Notes under the pieces: model-generated
What the model saw: only the letters and a program-made list of their open reading frames with translations
Databases searched by the model: none
What the model was told of the DNA's origin: nothing
Origin: Anaerovorax odorimutans
GTDB lineage: Bacteria; Bacillota; Clostridia; Peptostreptococcales; JAAYPU01
Direction of reading: 5' to 3'
Assembly: GCA_016841185.1 (NCBI GenBank)
Contig: JAENZQ010000030.1
Span: forward strand, 1 to 46,273
Length of the DNA stretch: 46,273 bases
Shown: piece after piece, positions 16,289 through 23,401 of the stretch
How positions within the stretch are numbered: the stretch's first letter is position 1
Layout of the letters: the number at the start of each line of letters is the position of its first letter
Translations under genes and position numbers: made by a program

Positions 16289-16957
16289 TTGGACAAAAAA
16301 AAATTAGAACACTATAAAAAACTATTATTGAATGAAAAAGAAGAACTTGTTACAACTTTAGAACTAATGGAAGATATAGAGCCCAATGATTCTTTACAGG
16401 AATACTACGATGAGTTGTCGTCTTATGACAATCACCCTGCTGATGCAGGCTCAGAAACTTTCGAGATGGAAATGAATTTTAACTTAAAAAATAATGAACT
16501 GGTACACATCAGAGAAGTAGATAAAGCATTAGAAAGAATAAATAATGGGAAATACGGAAAATGCATCTCCTGTGGAAAGGATATTGAAGAAGACAGATTG
16601 GAAATACTTCCCACGGCCCTGGAATGTATGGAATGCGAAAACAAAGGATTAACACTGGATGAAGCAATGGATTCCAGACCCATTGAAGAAAAAATCTTAG
16701 GGACTCCGTTTGGACGAACCTTCAGGGATGAGGACGAATATAACGGTTTTGACGGTGAAGATTCCTGGCAGGCTGTTGCACGATATAATAAAACAGAATC
16801 TGATCAAAAAGCTTTAGATTGGTATGATAATAACATGTACGATGAAAATGAATCAGGAACGGTACAGAACGTGGAAAAATACAGTAAAGGTTTTTACATG
16901 GGTCAATTAGAACATGAAAACCGAAAAGACATACCTAAAGATCAGCGAAAAAAATAA
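16289..16957 (+). CDS. TraR/DksA-type zinc-finger protein, YteA-like
   Basis: A 222-aa protein with a DksA/TraR C4 zinc finger, seen as CISCGKDIEEDRLEILPTALECMEC at roughly residues 91-115. A helical N-terminal half precedes it and an acidic, Tyr- and Asn-rich tail follows (DSWQAVARYNKTESDQKALDWYDNN). That architecture matches the YteA family of spore-forming Firmicutes, expressed during sporulation in Bacillus. The start is TTG at 16289, since GTGGAGGT lies 7 bases upstream; an in-frame GTG at 16274 is part of that ribosome site. Whether it binds RNA polymerase as DksA does is not known for this family. Spore coat genes lie 0.8 kb downstream. Confidence 0.82.
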   Translation: MDKKKLEHYKKLLLNEKEELVTTLELMEDIEPNDSLQEYYDELSSYDNHPADAGSETFEMEMNFNLKNNELVHIREVDKALERINNGKYGKCISCGKDIEEDRLEILPTALECMECENKGLTLDEAMDSRPIEEKILGTPFGRTFRDEDEYNGFDGEDSWQAVARYNKTESDQKALDWYDNNMYDENESGTVQNVEKYSKGFYMGQLEHENRKDIPKDQRKK

Positions 16958-17140
16958 GATATGCGTTTGTCATCGTCAGAGAAGTGGGGAAATCGCATCT
17001 TTGCTCTGTCATCGCCAGCGAAGCGCGCCTTTTTTCCCCAAGCTTGGCTTGACAATCTCACAACAATTCAGGAATTTTGCTTGTTGCAAAATTCCTTATT
17101 ATTATACATTGCAATTGCAAATTTGCTTCAGTACTCCTTC

Positions 17141-17611
17141 TTATTTCTTCTTTTTCTTAGCTTTATATGATTCGTGCCTTCTCTTACCTTCCTGAAAAAG
17201 CCTTTCCTCTTCTTCTGTCTCTATCTCTAATCGGGAAACCCTCTTTGGTTTTCCCATTTTGTCTAATGCAACCATCGTAAAATAAGCGCTTAAAGCACGC
17301 TTAGGCGGTTCGTCTGATTCCAGATCCTCTACATCAACAGTAACTGCCACTTCCATGGATGTTTTCCCTACATAAGCAATCACTCCGGTACAAGTCACCA
17401 TAGCCCCTACAAAAATAGGAGAATGAAATTCCAATTCATCCACTCTTGCAGTTACCACATTGCCTCTTGAATACTTTATAGCAACAGCTCCGGCAGTAGA
17501 ATCCATGAGTTTCATGATCTCGCCTCCATGTACATTACCGGCTACATTGGCCTGATTTGGAAGCATTACCTGACTCATGGTCAGCTTAGTTCTTTTATAT
17601 GTCTTTTCCAT
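17141..17611 (-). CDS. Hotdog-fold acyl-CoA thioesterase (YciA/BACH type)
   Basis: A 156-aa single hotdog domain. The segment MLPNQANVAGNVHGGEIMKLMD (residues 16-37) is the conserved active-site region of YciA/cytosolic acyl-CoA hydrolases, with the Asp at 37. The domain end RALSAYFTMVALDKMGKP is also typical. It hydrolyses acyl-CoA to free acid and CoA, and may balance the acyl-CoA synthetase encoded nearby (inference). The tail is a run of Lys (KAKKKKK). Its ATG has GGAG upstream. It is a single gene, convergent with the yteA-like gene. Confidence 0.88.
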   Translation of the reverse strand: MEKTYKRTKLTMSQVMLPNQANVAGNVHGGEIMKLMDSTAGAVAIKYSRGNVVTARVDELEFHSPIFVGAMVTCTGVIAYVGKTSMEVAVTVDVEDLESDEPPKRALSAYFTMVALDKMGKPKRVSRLEIETEEEERLFQEGKRRHESYKAKKKKK

Positions 17612-17788
17612 TTAGACTCTCCTTTACTGTTTTCTTTAAATATGAATAATATCACACTGCTATTTTTTGTCAATTAAATTATTAATACTTTAACATTTTT
17701 AGATTTTAATAAATAGTATGTATAAAGGAAATAAACTGTTTTCAAATAAATCTATCCTTTATATTTAATTCAAGGAGGTTTTTAATAA

Positions 17789-18007
17789 TTGAACTCAAAA
17801 AATTTGTGTGCAACCGTCCCTTATATCCCTTTTATGCCTGTTAATCCTCAATTAGCAAGAGCATATGTTCCCTATCAAATTAACTATCTGACTTTTAATA
17901 AATTGTCTGAGGGATTTCATGCCGGAACGATATTTCCTGCTCTTTACAGTCCGTATGAAGGGGATGTTCCAAAAGGAGGTATTTTGTGCTGTGAATACTC
18001 TAAATAA
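17789..18007 (+). CDS. cotJA: Spore coat-associated protein CotJA
   Basis: A 72-aa, Pro- and Tyr-rich protein matching CotJA: PYIPFMPVNPQLARAYVPYQ, then LSEGFHAGTIFPALYSPYEG, and a Cys-pair tail. CotJA is part of the spore inner-coat CotJ complex. The start is TTG at 17789 with a strong AAGGAGG site. It overlaps the cotJB start and is the first gene of cotJABC. It shows the host forms endospores. Confidence 0.92.
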   Translation: MNSKNLCATVPYIPFMPVNPQLARAYVPYQINYLTFNKLSEGFHAGTIFPALYSPYEGDVPKGGILCCEYSK

Positions 18008-18275
18008 TTATCCAGTTGCTCAGGAGCAATTGCTTTATCAGATCATGAAAGTAGAATTTGCTGTGATCGATACATCATTATACCTGAATACGCATCCGGA
18101 CGATCAGGTAGCTCTGATGAATCACAGAGCTCTCAGTCAACGGTTGTCCTTATTAACTGATCAATACGAAAGATTATACGGTCCATTCACTCCGCAAGGT
18201 CAATCGCGATACTGTTGGGAATTTGTAAATAGCCCCTGGCCTTGGGAAATAAGTTATCAGGGAGGTATGAAATAA
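17991..18275 (+). CDS. cotJB: Spore coat protein CotJB
   Basis: A 94-aa protein from GTG at 17991, the expected CotJB length. It has the family pattern EQLLYQIMKVEFAVIDTSLYLNTHPDD in the first third and a Trp-rich end (SPWPWEISYQGGMK). Ribosomes can load at AAAGGAGG about 11 bases upstream. The longer open frame back to 17919 overlaps cotJA in another frame and is not used. It overlaps cotJA by 17 bp and is directly followed by cotJC, so the three are translationally coupled. Confidence 0.9.
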   Translation: MNTLNNYPVAQEQLLYQIMKVEFAVIDTSLYLNTHPDDQVALMNHRALSQRLSLLTDQYERLYGPFTPQGQSRYCWEFVNSPWPWEISYQGGMK

Positions 18276-18848
18276 ATGTGGGTTTATGAAAAAAAACTTG
18301 AATACCCTGTAAGGGTAACCGGCCCGGACCCAAAATTAGCAAAGACCATCATTACTCAATATGGCGGTCCTGACGGAGAGCTTGCTGCTTCCCTGAGATA
18401 TCTGACTCAACGATATGCAGCCCCAATTAATGAGGCAAAAGCAACACTAACCGATATCGGAACCGAAGAACTGGCCCATATGGAAATCGTCGGCGCCATA
18501 TTCTGGAAACTCCTTCAGGGTGCAACAAAGGAACAAATCATGGAAGCCGGATTGGACCCGCACTATGTGGATCACGGATGCAACCCCTTCTACGTCAATG
18601 GATTCGGAGACAGTTGGGACGCCAAGTACATCCAGACCAAAGGTGATATTCTCGTGGATTTGTATGAAGACATGGCGGCAGAACAGAAAGCAAGAATTAC
18701 CTATGAACATTTGATCCAGCTGTCCGATGACCCCCTGGTCAATGACACCCTGAAATTCTTGCGTGAACGTGAAGTTGTACATTTCCAACGATTCGGGGAA
18801 ACATTGAGAATCACTCAGGAATGGAAGGAAAGAAAGAAGTTCTATTAA
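18276..18848 (+). CDS. cotJC: Spore coat protein CotJC, manganese-catalase family
   Basis: A 190-aa ferritin-like protein of the manganese catalase family. Metal ligands can be placed: Glu35 in GPDGELAASLRYL, Glu65 and His68 in GTEELAHMEIV, a third Glu in the DMAAEQKARITYEHL helix and the final Glu/His in REREVVHFQRF. CotJC is a spore-coat component that may remove peroxide. The ATG follows the cotJB stop with no gap (TAAATG), giving coupled translation. A terminator follows directly. Confidence 0.93.
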   Translation: MWVYEKKLEYPVRVTGPDPKLAKTIITQYGGPDGELAASLRYLTQRYAAPINEAKATLTDIGTEELAHMEIVGAIFWKLLQGATKEQIMEAGLDPHYVDHGCNPFYVNGFGDSWDAKYIQTKGDILVDLYEDMAAEQKARITYEHLIQLSDDPLVNDTLKFLREREVVHFQRFGETLRITQEWKERKKFY

Positions 18849-18856
18849 ACTCAAAA

Positions 18857-18877
18857 CCGCCCAACCGGGCGGCTTTT
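18857..18877. terminator. Terminator between cotJC and lipoprotein gene
   Basis: Stem CCGCCC / GGGCGG with a 4-base loop, T-rich on the + side. It also has A-rich bases on the left, so it may serve the convergent lipoprotein gene. Confidence 0.8.
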
Positions 18878-18884
18878 CATATCA

Positions 18885-19661
18885 TTATCTTGATCTATCT
18901 TCATAACTCACCATAAATCTTGTATTTGTCAATTCTTTTCTTATGTAATTTTTTTTAATTGTACCCATATCCTCAGAATTTTTGAGATAGGCTTTCATTT
19001 CCTCATCTAATGCAGGAAATAACCATGCCTCTAATTCTGAACGATTGATTGCCGGTATAGTATATTCCTTTAACTGCCCATTTTCATTAAGCGTTATTTC
19101 ATATTCTGCAGAATCTATTATAAATGCAAGACTGCTGCTAAAATTCATATCCATTTGTGATCGAATCTCTTCTTCTGTATAATGAGCTCCCAAGGACTCT
19201 TCTATTATGGGAAGTCTTGAATATATGATCTCCATAATCTTTTGTATAGGGTGCTTATTGATTGAAATTATTTCTGAATCTAAGGGCAATCTTCCGGTTT
19301 CATCATCAACCAAATACATTTTTTCATCTGCCGTTTGTATTTTAATCGGGATATATACAGATTCATTTTTAAGCCTTTCCATTGTTTCTTGAGGATAATA
19401 TAAATTTACACGTCCACAATTTGCAACTGGCAGAAGTACTAAAAAAAAATCTTTTTCAGACATATCTTCTTTAATTTCTAATAAAGCTTCTTCTTTTAAG
19501 CTTTCGATGGTATCTATATCACAAACAAGTAACCCTTCATTTATTATAATATCCACCAACTGATTTAAATCTTCTATAAACATTTTTTCCATAGCGGGTG
19601 CTTCAGATGATTGACATCCAGCTAAAAAGATGATTAGAAATATGGATACTATTCTTTTCAT
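18885..19661 (-). CDS. Lipoprotein resembling the N-terminal part of S41 peptidases
   Basis: The 258-aa protein begins with a lipoprotein signal; the lipobox FLAGC puts the lipidated Cys at residue 16. The rest lacks a clear catalytic motif. The stretch GRLPLDSEIISINKHPIQKIMEIIYSRLP resembles the PDZ-like entry segment seen before the protease domain of some clostridial S41-family proteins, but the Ser/Lys protease domain itself is missing. It may be a naturally short binding lipoprotein or a truncated derivative. The start at 19661 was chosen by its GGAGG site; the ATG at 19676 lies upstream of that site. The family link is tentative, the lipoprotein call firm. Confidence 0.65.
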   Translation of the reverse strand: MKRIVSIFLIIFLAGCQSSEAPAMEKMFIEDLNQLVDIIINEGLLVCDIDTIESLKEEALLEIKEDMSEKDFFLVLLPVANCGRVNLYYPQETMERLKNESVYIPIKIQTADEKMYLVDDETGRLPLDSEIISINKHPIQKIMEIIYSRLPIIEESLGAHYTEEEIRSQMDMNFSSSLAFIIDSAEYEITLNENGQLKEYTIPAINRSELEAWLFPALDEEMKAYLKNSEDMGTIKKNYIRKELTNTRFMVSYEDRSR

Positions 19662-19737
19662 TATTGCCTCCTGCATCTATTTAAGGGCAATTGGGGACAG
19701 CAGACTATCCTTGGTCCCTATCTAACCTGATTTAAAT

Positions 19738-20030
19738 CTACTTCTGCGTTTTTATAATATCAATTATCTCATCTATGATATGTTCCTGATATCCTGCTTT
19801 CTTATTTAAAAGAATCTCTTGAGATACTTCCTCAAAATCTTTACTTGAGAGTCTTTCCAACTGCTTAATTCTGTTTTGGGATAAACAATTATTGGATAGA
19901 GCTTTTTGATACAGCGTTTTCGTATATTCAATAAACTCAATAGATTGTTCATCTTTTTCTCAATTTATCCGCTATAAGTAAGCCTTCAGGATCAAAATCC
20001 CCACAATAAAACAGCTTAAAATTATTATTA
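19738..20030 (-). pseudogene. Decayed C-terminus of a DUF2399/TOPRIM-like protein
   Basis: On the minus strand a frame reads NNNFKLFYCGDFDPEGLLIADKLRKR and then stops near 19960. One base shift away the reading continues as EQSIEFIEYTKTLYQKAL through RIKQLERLSSKDFEEVSQEILLNKKAGYQEHI to a TAG at 19738-19740. GDFDPEGLLIADKL is the TOPRIM-type signature of DUF2399 proteins (related to the JetD/TIGR02679 group of Wadjet defence loci). The rest of the gene is missing: homology stops at a REP-like repeat at 20039. It is therefore a frameshifted 3' remnant. I read the family from motif pattern only. Confidence 0.6.
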
Positions 20031-20038
20031 ACTAACAC

Positions 20039-20067
20039 GTGTCTCGGGGGACGGTTCTTTTTGACAC
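20039..20067 (-). repeat. REP-like 29-bp repeat, left copy
   Basis: On the minus strand it reads GTGTCAAAAAGAACCGTCCC then CCGAGACAC. The GTGTC/GACAC ends form an inverted pair, so a single strand folds into a hairpin. It matches the right copies at 23 of the first 24 or so positions, differing mostly near the 3' arm. Confidence 0.8.
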
Positions 20068-20165
20068 GGTTCACATGTCATTAATCTTCTTTAATTATGC
20101 CTTATTTCTATAATTTGGATTTAACCAGAAAAATAAACTGAATTTTATACTATCATATTTATGAT

Positions 20166-20924
20166 TCATTTCCTTTCTTTTCCTATCCTTTGCACTACTC
20201 CTCTGTTGATCTCCAACATCTCTGCAATTTTTCTGTGTGATAATTTGGTATTCTTTAGTAGCAATTCTGCAAGCTCTGTTTTATTTACTGATGCTGATTC
20301 ACTGATCTTATCTTGAATAAGAGTCCAGGCTTTCTTTTCTTCATTTTCTTTTTCTTCTTCCTTGTCTTCCAGATAGGTCTCGTCTTCAATCTCTTTATGA
20401 AACTCAATGAACTCTTTTATTGCTTCTTTTTTGTTTTTTGAAAGCATTTCTAATAGATCAGTGTCCGTTATTCTGTTTTCAGGCTTTCCTATGTATTCGT
20501 TATAGCTGCTCCATTTATAATCCTTTATATCCTCTATTATTCCTGCTTTAATTGGGTTCTGGTGAATATATCTCATCACTGTAAGAAGATACGCATCATC
20601 TGCTATACTCTCACTCTTATATCTATCCTGAAATACATGTCCGGTACTTTTATGTTTTTTGTTATAGTACATGGCATAGGTTACATTGAGCTTCTTCATT
20701 ATCTCAGATACTTCTTTATCATTTTCTTCTATAAGCAAATGTGCATGATTATCCATTATGCAGTAGGCTCTCAGTTTCCACTTGTCTTCTGTTATGTTTT
20801 TCTTAATAATTTCTATCAGTTTTTCCTTATCTTCTACATATTCAAATATATTCTTTTTGTTATTACCTCTTATCATGATATGATAATATCCACTCTCGCT
20901 TCTTGCTCTACTGATTCTGGGCAT
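20166..20924 (-). CDS. REP-associated tyrosine transposase (RAYT, IS200/IS605-like Y1)
   Basis: A 252-aa protein with a Y1 transposase domain at ~1-150. Visible are the N-terminal RSESGYYHIMIRGNNKKNIF block, the HUH-type metal motif in CIMDNHAHLLIEE, and the YIHQNPIKAGI segment with the likely catalytic Tyr, then DYKWSSYNEYIG. An acidic linker (EDKEEEKENEEKK) leads to a C-terminal helix-turn-helix (LSHRKIAEMLEINRGVVQRI), which is typical of RAYTs rather than simple IS200. The ATG has GGAGGTG upstream. The gene appears intact. It nicks and joins single-stranded hairpin DNA, presumably the flanking REP-like repeats. Confidence 0.9.
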   Translation of the reverse strand: MPRISRARSESGYYHIMIRGNNKKNIFEYVEDKEKLIEIIKKNITEDKWKLRAYCIMDNHAHLLIEENDKEVSEIMKKLNVTYAMYYNKKHKSTGHVFQDRYKSESIADDAYLLTVMRYIHQNPIKAGIIEDIKDYKWSSYNEYIGKPENRITDTDLLEMLSKNKKEAIKEFIEFHKEIEDETYLEDKEEEKENEEKKAWTLIQDKISESASVNKTELAELLLKNTKLSHRKIAEMLEINRGVVQRIGKERK

Positions 20925-20972
20925 AATAAAACACCTCCATCTGATAACATATTATACCAGGCAAAAGTGCTT

Positions 20973-21001
20973 GTGTCAAAAAGAACCGTCCCTGTTGACA
21001 C
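20973..21001 (+). repeat. REP-like 29-bp repeat, right copy 1
   Basis: GTGTCAAAAAGAACCGTCCC followed by TGTTGACAC. Inverted ends GTGTCA/TGACAC give a hairpin. It lies in opposite orientation to the left copy at 20039. Confidence 0.85.
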
Positions 21002-21030
21002 TTGTCAAAAAGAACCGTCCCTGTTGACAC
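21002..21030 (+). repeat. REP-like 29-bp repeat, right copy 2
   Basis: Identical to right copy 1 except for the first base, and directly adjacent to it. A third, degenerate copy (TGACATATAACCGGAGTAACTGTCCC region) runs on to ~21075, next to the methyltransferase gene end. Confidence 0.85.
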
Positions 21031-21072
21031 TATTGACATATAACCGGAGTAACTGTCCCAATTGACCATTTG

Positions 21073-21897
21073 TCACCCTATTTTGTCAATTCCAACTCTG
21101 CCCCAAAACAACGAATAAGTAAAAAATCCATAGTAGCCTGGCACATTCAGTATGAAGTCCGGCGAATCAGCCCTGCAAAGACGCTGATATTCTGATTGGT
21201 CTTCCTCCGACAATTCAGGATTATTCTCTCCCCAACGCATTTCAAAAAGATCTGCTAAGGCAATTCGCATTTTTCGACTCAACGGAGAGCTTATATCTCT
21301 TACAAAAGTTTGTACCCTTGTTTCACTTAAACCTGCCTGCTCATACCATTCCAGTACACGCATGCTATGAAAATCAGGTTTCATATTTGCATCGAAAGGA
21401 GATATACCAAGAGAAGTTGCATTTAACCGTGCTTCTAACACCGGGTATCCGGGAAGCAGCCTTTGCGAAGACCAGTTAAGAATATATATGATCCCTCCCG
21501 GCTTAACTATCCTGGAAAGTTTTTTCAGCAGCATAACAGGATCTGTTTTCAAATTGCCGACAAGATCCATGCTAAATGCCCAGTCAAATAAATTTTCTTC
21601 AAAGGGAAGTTTGCTTATATCCCCCTTTATGAATGAGACTCTTTTAGATAGGCCTGACTCTGATGCCAAAGATCGTCCTTTTTCTAAAAATATCTCTTCA
21701 ATATCCAGGCCCGTTACATGCCCCAAAATCCCAACTGCTTCTGCTAACATCAAAGTATAGAAACCTGTTCCGCACCCTACATCCAACCCCTTACTGCCAG
21801 GTTGAAGCTTCAGTTTGTCTATTACAGTTCTTATAACCGATTCCCTTAAAATATTAGATAATTCCAGCCTGTTAAGGTATTCTTTCGCATTATACAT
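21073..21897 (-). CDS. Class I SAM-dependent methyltransferase
   Basis: A 274-aa protein with a Rossmann-type methyltransferase fold. Motif I is GLDVGCGTGFYTLML (~residues 47-61), motif II ends at VTGLDIEE, and FDWAFSMDLVGNL and IVKPGGIIYILNW are motifs IV and V. It belongs to the broad UbiE/Methyltransf_11 group. The C-terminal third (~170-274) is not a domain I can name. The start ATG at 21897 has GGGGGTGG upstream; the TTG at 21912 precedes that site. The 3' end abuts the REP-like repeats and is followed by no clear terminator. The substrate is unknown. Confidence 0.82.
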   Translation of the reverse strand: MYNAKEYLNRLELSNILRESVIRTVIDKLKLQPGSKGLDVGCGTGFYTLMLAEAVGILGHVTGLDIEEIFLEKGRSLASESGLSKRVSFIKGDISKLPFEENLFDWAFSMDLVGNLKTDPVMLLKKLSRIVKPGGIIYILNWSSQRLLPGYPVLEARLNATSLGISPFDANMKPDFHSMRVLEWYEQAGLSETRVQTFVRDISSPLSRKMRIALADLFEMRWGENNPELSEEDQSEYQRLCRADSPDFILNVPGYYGFFTYSLFWGRVGIDKIG

Positions 21898-22351
21898 ATA
21901 TTCCACCCCCAAAATATTTAAACGTACTATTGGTTTATTTGTATTTTATCTACTCTGAAACGTAATAACATCCATATTAAAGCTAAAAGCTATCTTTTCC
22001 TGTCGCTCCTGACTAAATTGCCCTTTAATACAGTAGTAGCACAAAGATTAAAGGGTTTCAACAATAATTTACAATAATGCAACAGCTTGTGTAAATGAAT
22101 TAATTATCCAATCTGTCAGCTTAGCTCCCCTAATTTTTAACCTTTTATCACAAAAACCCATCGATACTCAAAATCGCCCATTATGGACGGTTAATTATAT
22201 ATTATGCAATCCAAACATTTTCAGATGAACGATTATGCCTTAGAAATCTCCTTTGATCTTTCTTGCACCAATCACCTAAGGCCTTATATTTCTGCATTTT
22301 TTTCTGTTCTGTAAAGTTATTACTCTATATTTTCAATTTGCCCTCTCTTCA
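21898..22351. other. Intergenic region, no firm gene
   Basis: About 450 bp of AT-rich DNA between the divergent methyltransferase and GntR genes. I see no RNA gene or terminator. A 31-codon minus-strand frame (22297-22202, beginning MQKYKALGDWCKKDQRRFLR) has protein-like composition but no good ribosome site. It may be a gene remnant. The rest appears to be spacer and promoter DNA. Confidence 0.4.
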
Positions 22352-22381
22352 TTGTTCCTTTACATCATTATATGTTATAAT
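22352..22381 (+). promoter_or_regulatory. Promoter of GntR gene with possible operator half-site
   Basis: TTGTTC (22352-22357), an 18-base spacer and TATAAT (22376-22381) form a good housekeeping promoter. The -10 region ATGTTATAATAA resembles the perfect palindrome ATGTTATAACAT found before the next operon, which suggests that the GntR protein also controls its own gene. Confidence 0.55.
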
Positions 22382-22431
22382 AAGTTGAATTTTATAAACG
22401 TTAAAACAAGTGAATGGGAGAAAAGTACATA

Positions 22432-23196
22432 ATGGCAAGAGAAATCAACCTTGACCCGGCGGTATCATTGTATAAACAAATTAAGGAAGCAATAAAGACA
22501 CAGATAGTATCGGGAAAACTTCAAAAGGGAGACAAAATACCTTCCGAAAGAGAACTATGTGAAATGTTTCAAGTGAGCAGGATCACAGCACGGCAGGCTA
22601 TCGCAGAAGCTATTAAAGAGGGGCTGTTATATACCGTGCAGGGAAAGGGAACCTTTGTTGTAAATGGTAAAAAAGAAGAAAAGATCGATCAAGGTTTGGT
22701 CAAGATTACTTCTTTTGAAAACAGTTTAATGCGCAAAGGATTATTAGCTGCTACAAAGATTTTAAATCATGAAATTAAGACAGTGGATTTTGCTTTATCT
22801 AAAATATTATGCCTTGATATGACAAACCGTGTCTTAAACCTTGAGCTTATAGGTTTAGCCAATGATGAACCCTTTGTTTTATATCAGTCCAGTTTTGAAG
22901 CCTCCTTAGGCAGTAGATTTTATGAAATAGCGAAAGAAAAAGAAGCTTCAAAAATGGGTTTTTCTACGATTGATCTGTATGATCCCATCGAGGATATCGA
23001 TCCAAACTATGCAGAACAGACATTTGAAGCTCTTGAAGCTAATGAACGCCTTGCGGAAATTTTAGAGATTGACCAGGGAAAACCTTTGTTTTTGGTTACA
23101 TCCATTATTTATACCAAGAATAATATACCAATAGAATTTAAGAAAGCATACTATAGAGCAGACAAATACAAATTTCATATAAAGAGATATATCTAA
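22432..23196 (+). CDS. GntR/HutC-family transcriptional regulator (UTRA domain)
   Basis: A 254-aa regulator. Residues ~5-72 are a GntR winged helix-turn-helix (SLYKQIKEAIKTQIVSGKLQKGDKIPSERELCEMFQVSRITARQAI), ending with GKGTFV. Residues ~90-250 are a UTRA ligand-binding domain (VLNLELIGLANDEPFVLYQSSF, PLFLVTSIIYTKNNIPIEFKKAYYRADKYKFHI). HutC-type proteins are usually repressors released by the substrate of the operon they control. It stands directly upstream of the AtuA-like operon. The ATG at 22432 was chosen since GntR proteins start close before the wHTH and GGGAG lies 11 bases upstream; an ATG at 22414 is possible. Confidence 0.9.
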   Translation: MAREINLDPAVSLYKQIKEAIKTQIVSGKLQKGDKIPSERELCEMFQVSRITARQAIAEAIKEGLLYTVQGKGTFVVNGKKEEKIDQGLVKITSFENSLMRKGLLAATKILNHEIKTVDFALSKILCLDMTNRVLNLELIGLANDEPFVLYQSSFEASLGSRFYEIAKEKEASKMGFSTIDLYDPIEDIDPNYAEQTFEALEANERLAEILEIDQGKPLFLVTSIIYTKNNIPIEFKKAYYRADKYKFHIKRYI

Positions 23197-23228
23197 ATCG
23201 TAATATATTGGTTATTCTTTCAAATTCA

Positions 23229-23260
23229 AAACACCTTTTTAACAGGTGTTTTTTTATTTT
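23229..23260 (+). terminator. Terminator after GntR gene
   Basis: Stem AAACACCT / AGGTGTTT with a 7-base loop, then a run of T. It separates the regulator from the following operon. Confidence 0.8.
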
Positions 23261-23320
23261 GAAAAAAATTTTAAAAAATTCAAAAAAAAAAGAGGAAATT
23301 TAAGATGAGTGTAGAATATA

Positions 23321-23351
23321 TTGTGCATAACATGTTATAACATGTCATAAT
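23321..23351 (+). promoter_or_regulatory. Promoter with embedded GntR-type operator
   Basis: ACATGTTATAACATGT (23330-23345) is a perfect 16-bp palindrome with the GT-TATA-AC centre usual for GntR-family sites. It lies between a -35-like TTGTGC (23321) and a -10-like CATAAT (23346-23351), spacing 19. It sits about 55 bp before the AtuA-like gene, so binding there would block transcription of the operon. Confidence 0.65.
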
Positions 23352-23401
23352 ATTTACTAATAATCAAAATCTAAAGGATCTATGTGAAAGGAGTAAAAGT
23401 T

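Larger units (their letters stand above)
20039..21030. mobile_element. RAYT transposase unit with flanking inverted REP-like repeats
   Basis: A transposase gene of the REP-associated tyrosine type is flanked by 29-bp hairpin repeats: one copy at 20039-20067, and two directly adjacent copies in the opposite orientation at 20973-21001 and 21002-21030. An outer inverted pair, CAATTGGGGACAG (19688-19700) and CTGTCCCAATTG (21053-21064), encloses this unit and the DUF2399 remnant. The layout matches RAYT/REP systems, where the transposase acts on palindromic repeats scattered in the genome. Confidence 0.75.

Noticed and set aside
17070-17096. Hairpin AGGAATTTTGC / GCAAAATTCCT between yteA-like and thioesterase genes as a terminator
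   Set aside because: The stem is perfect but the following bases (TATTATTATAC) lack a proper T run; the surrounding bases look like degenerate intergenic repeats (TCATCG-CAG-GAAG), so no firm call.
18447-18854. 135-codon open frame opposite cotJC
   Set aside because: Antisense to a conserved spore coat gene; no ribosome site.
22202-22297. 31-codon minus-strand frame beginning MQKYKALGDWCKK
   Set aside because: Protein-like in composition but too short, without a ribosome site, and not recognised; kept only as a note in the intergenic entry.
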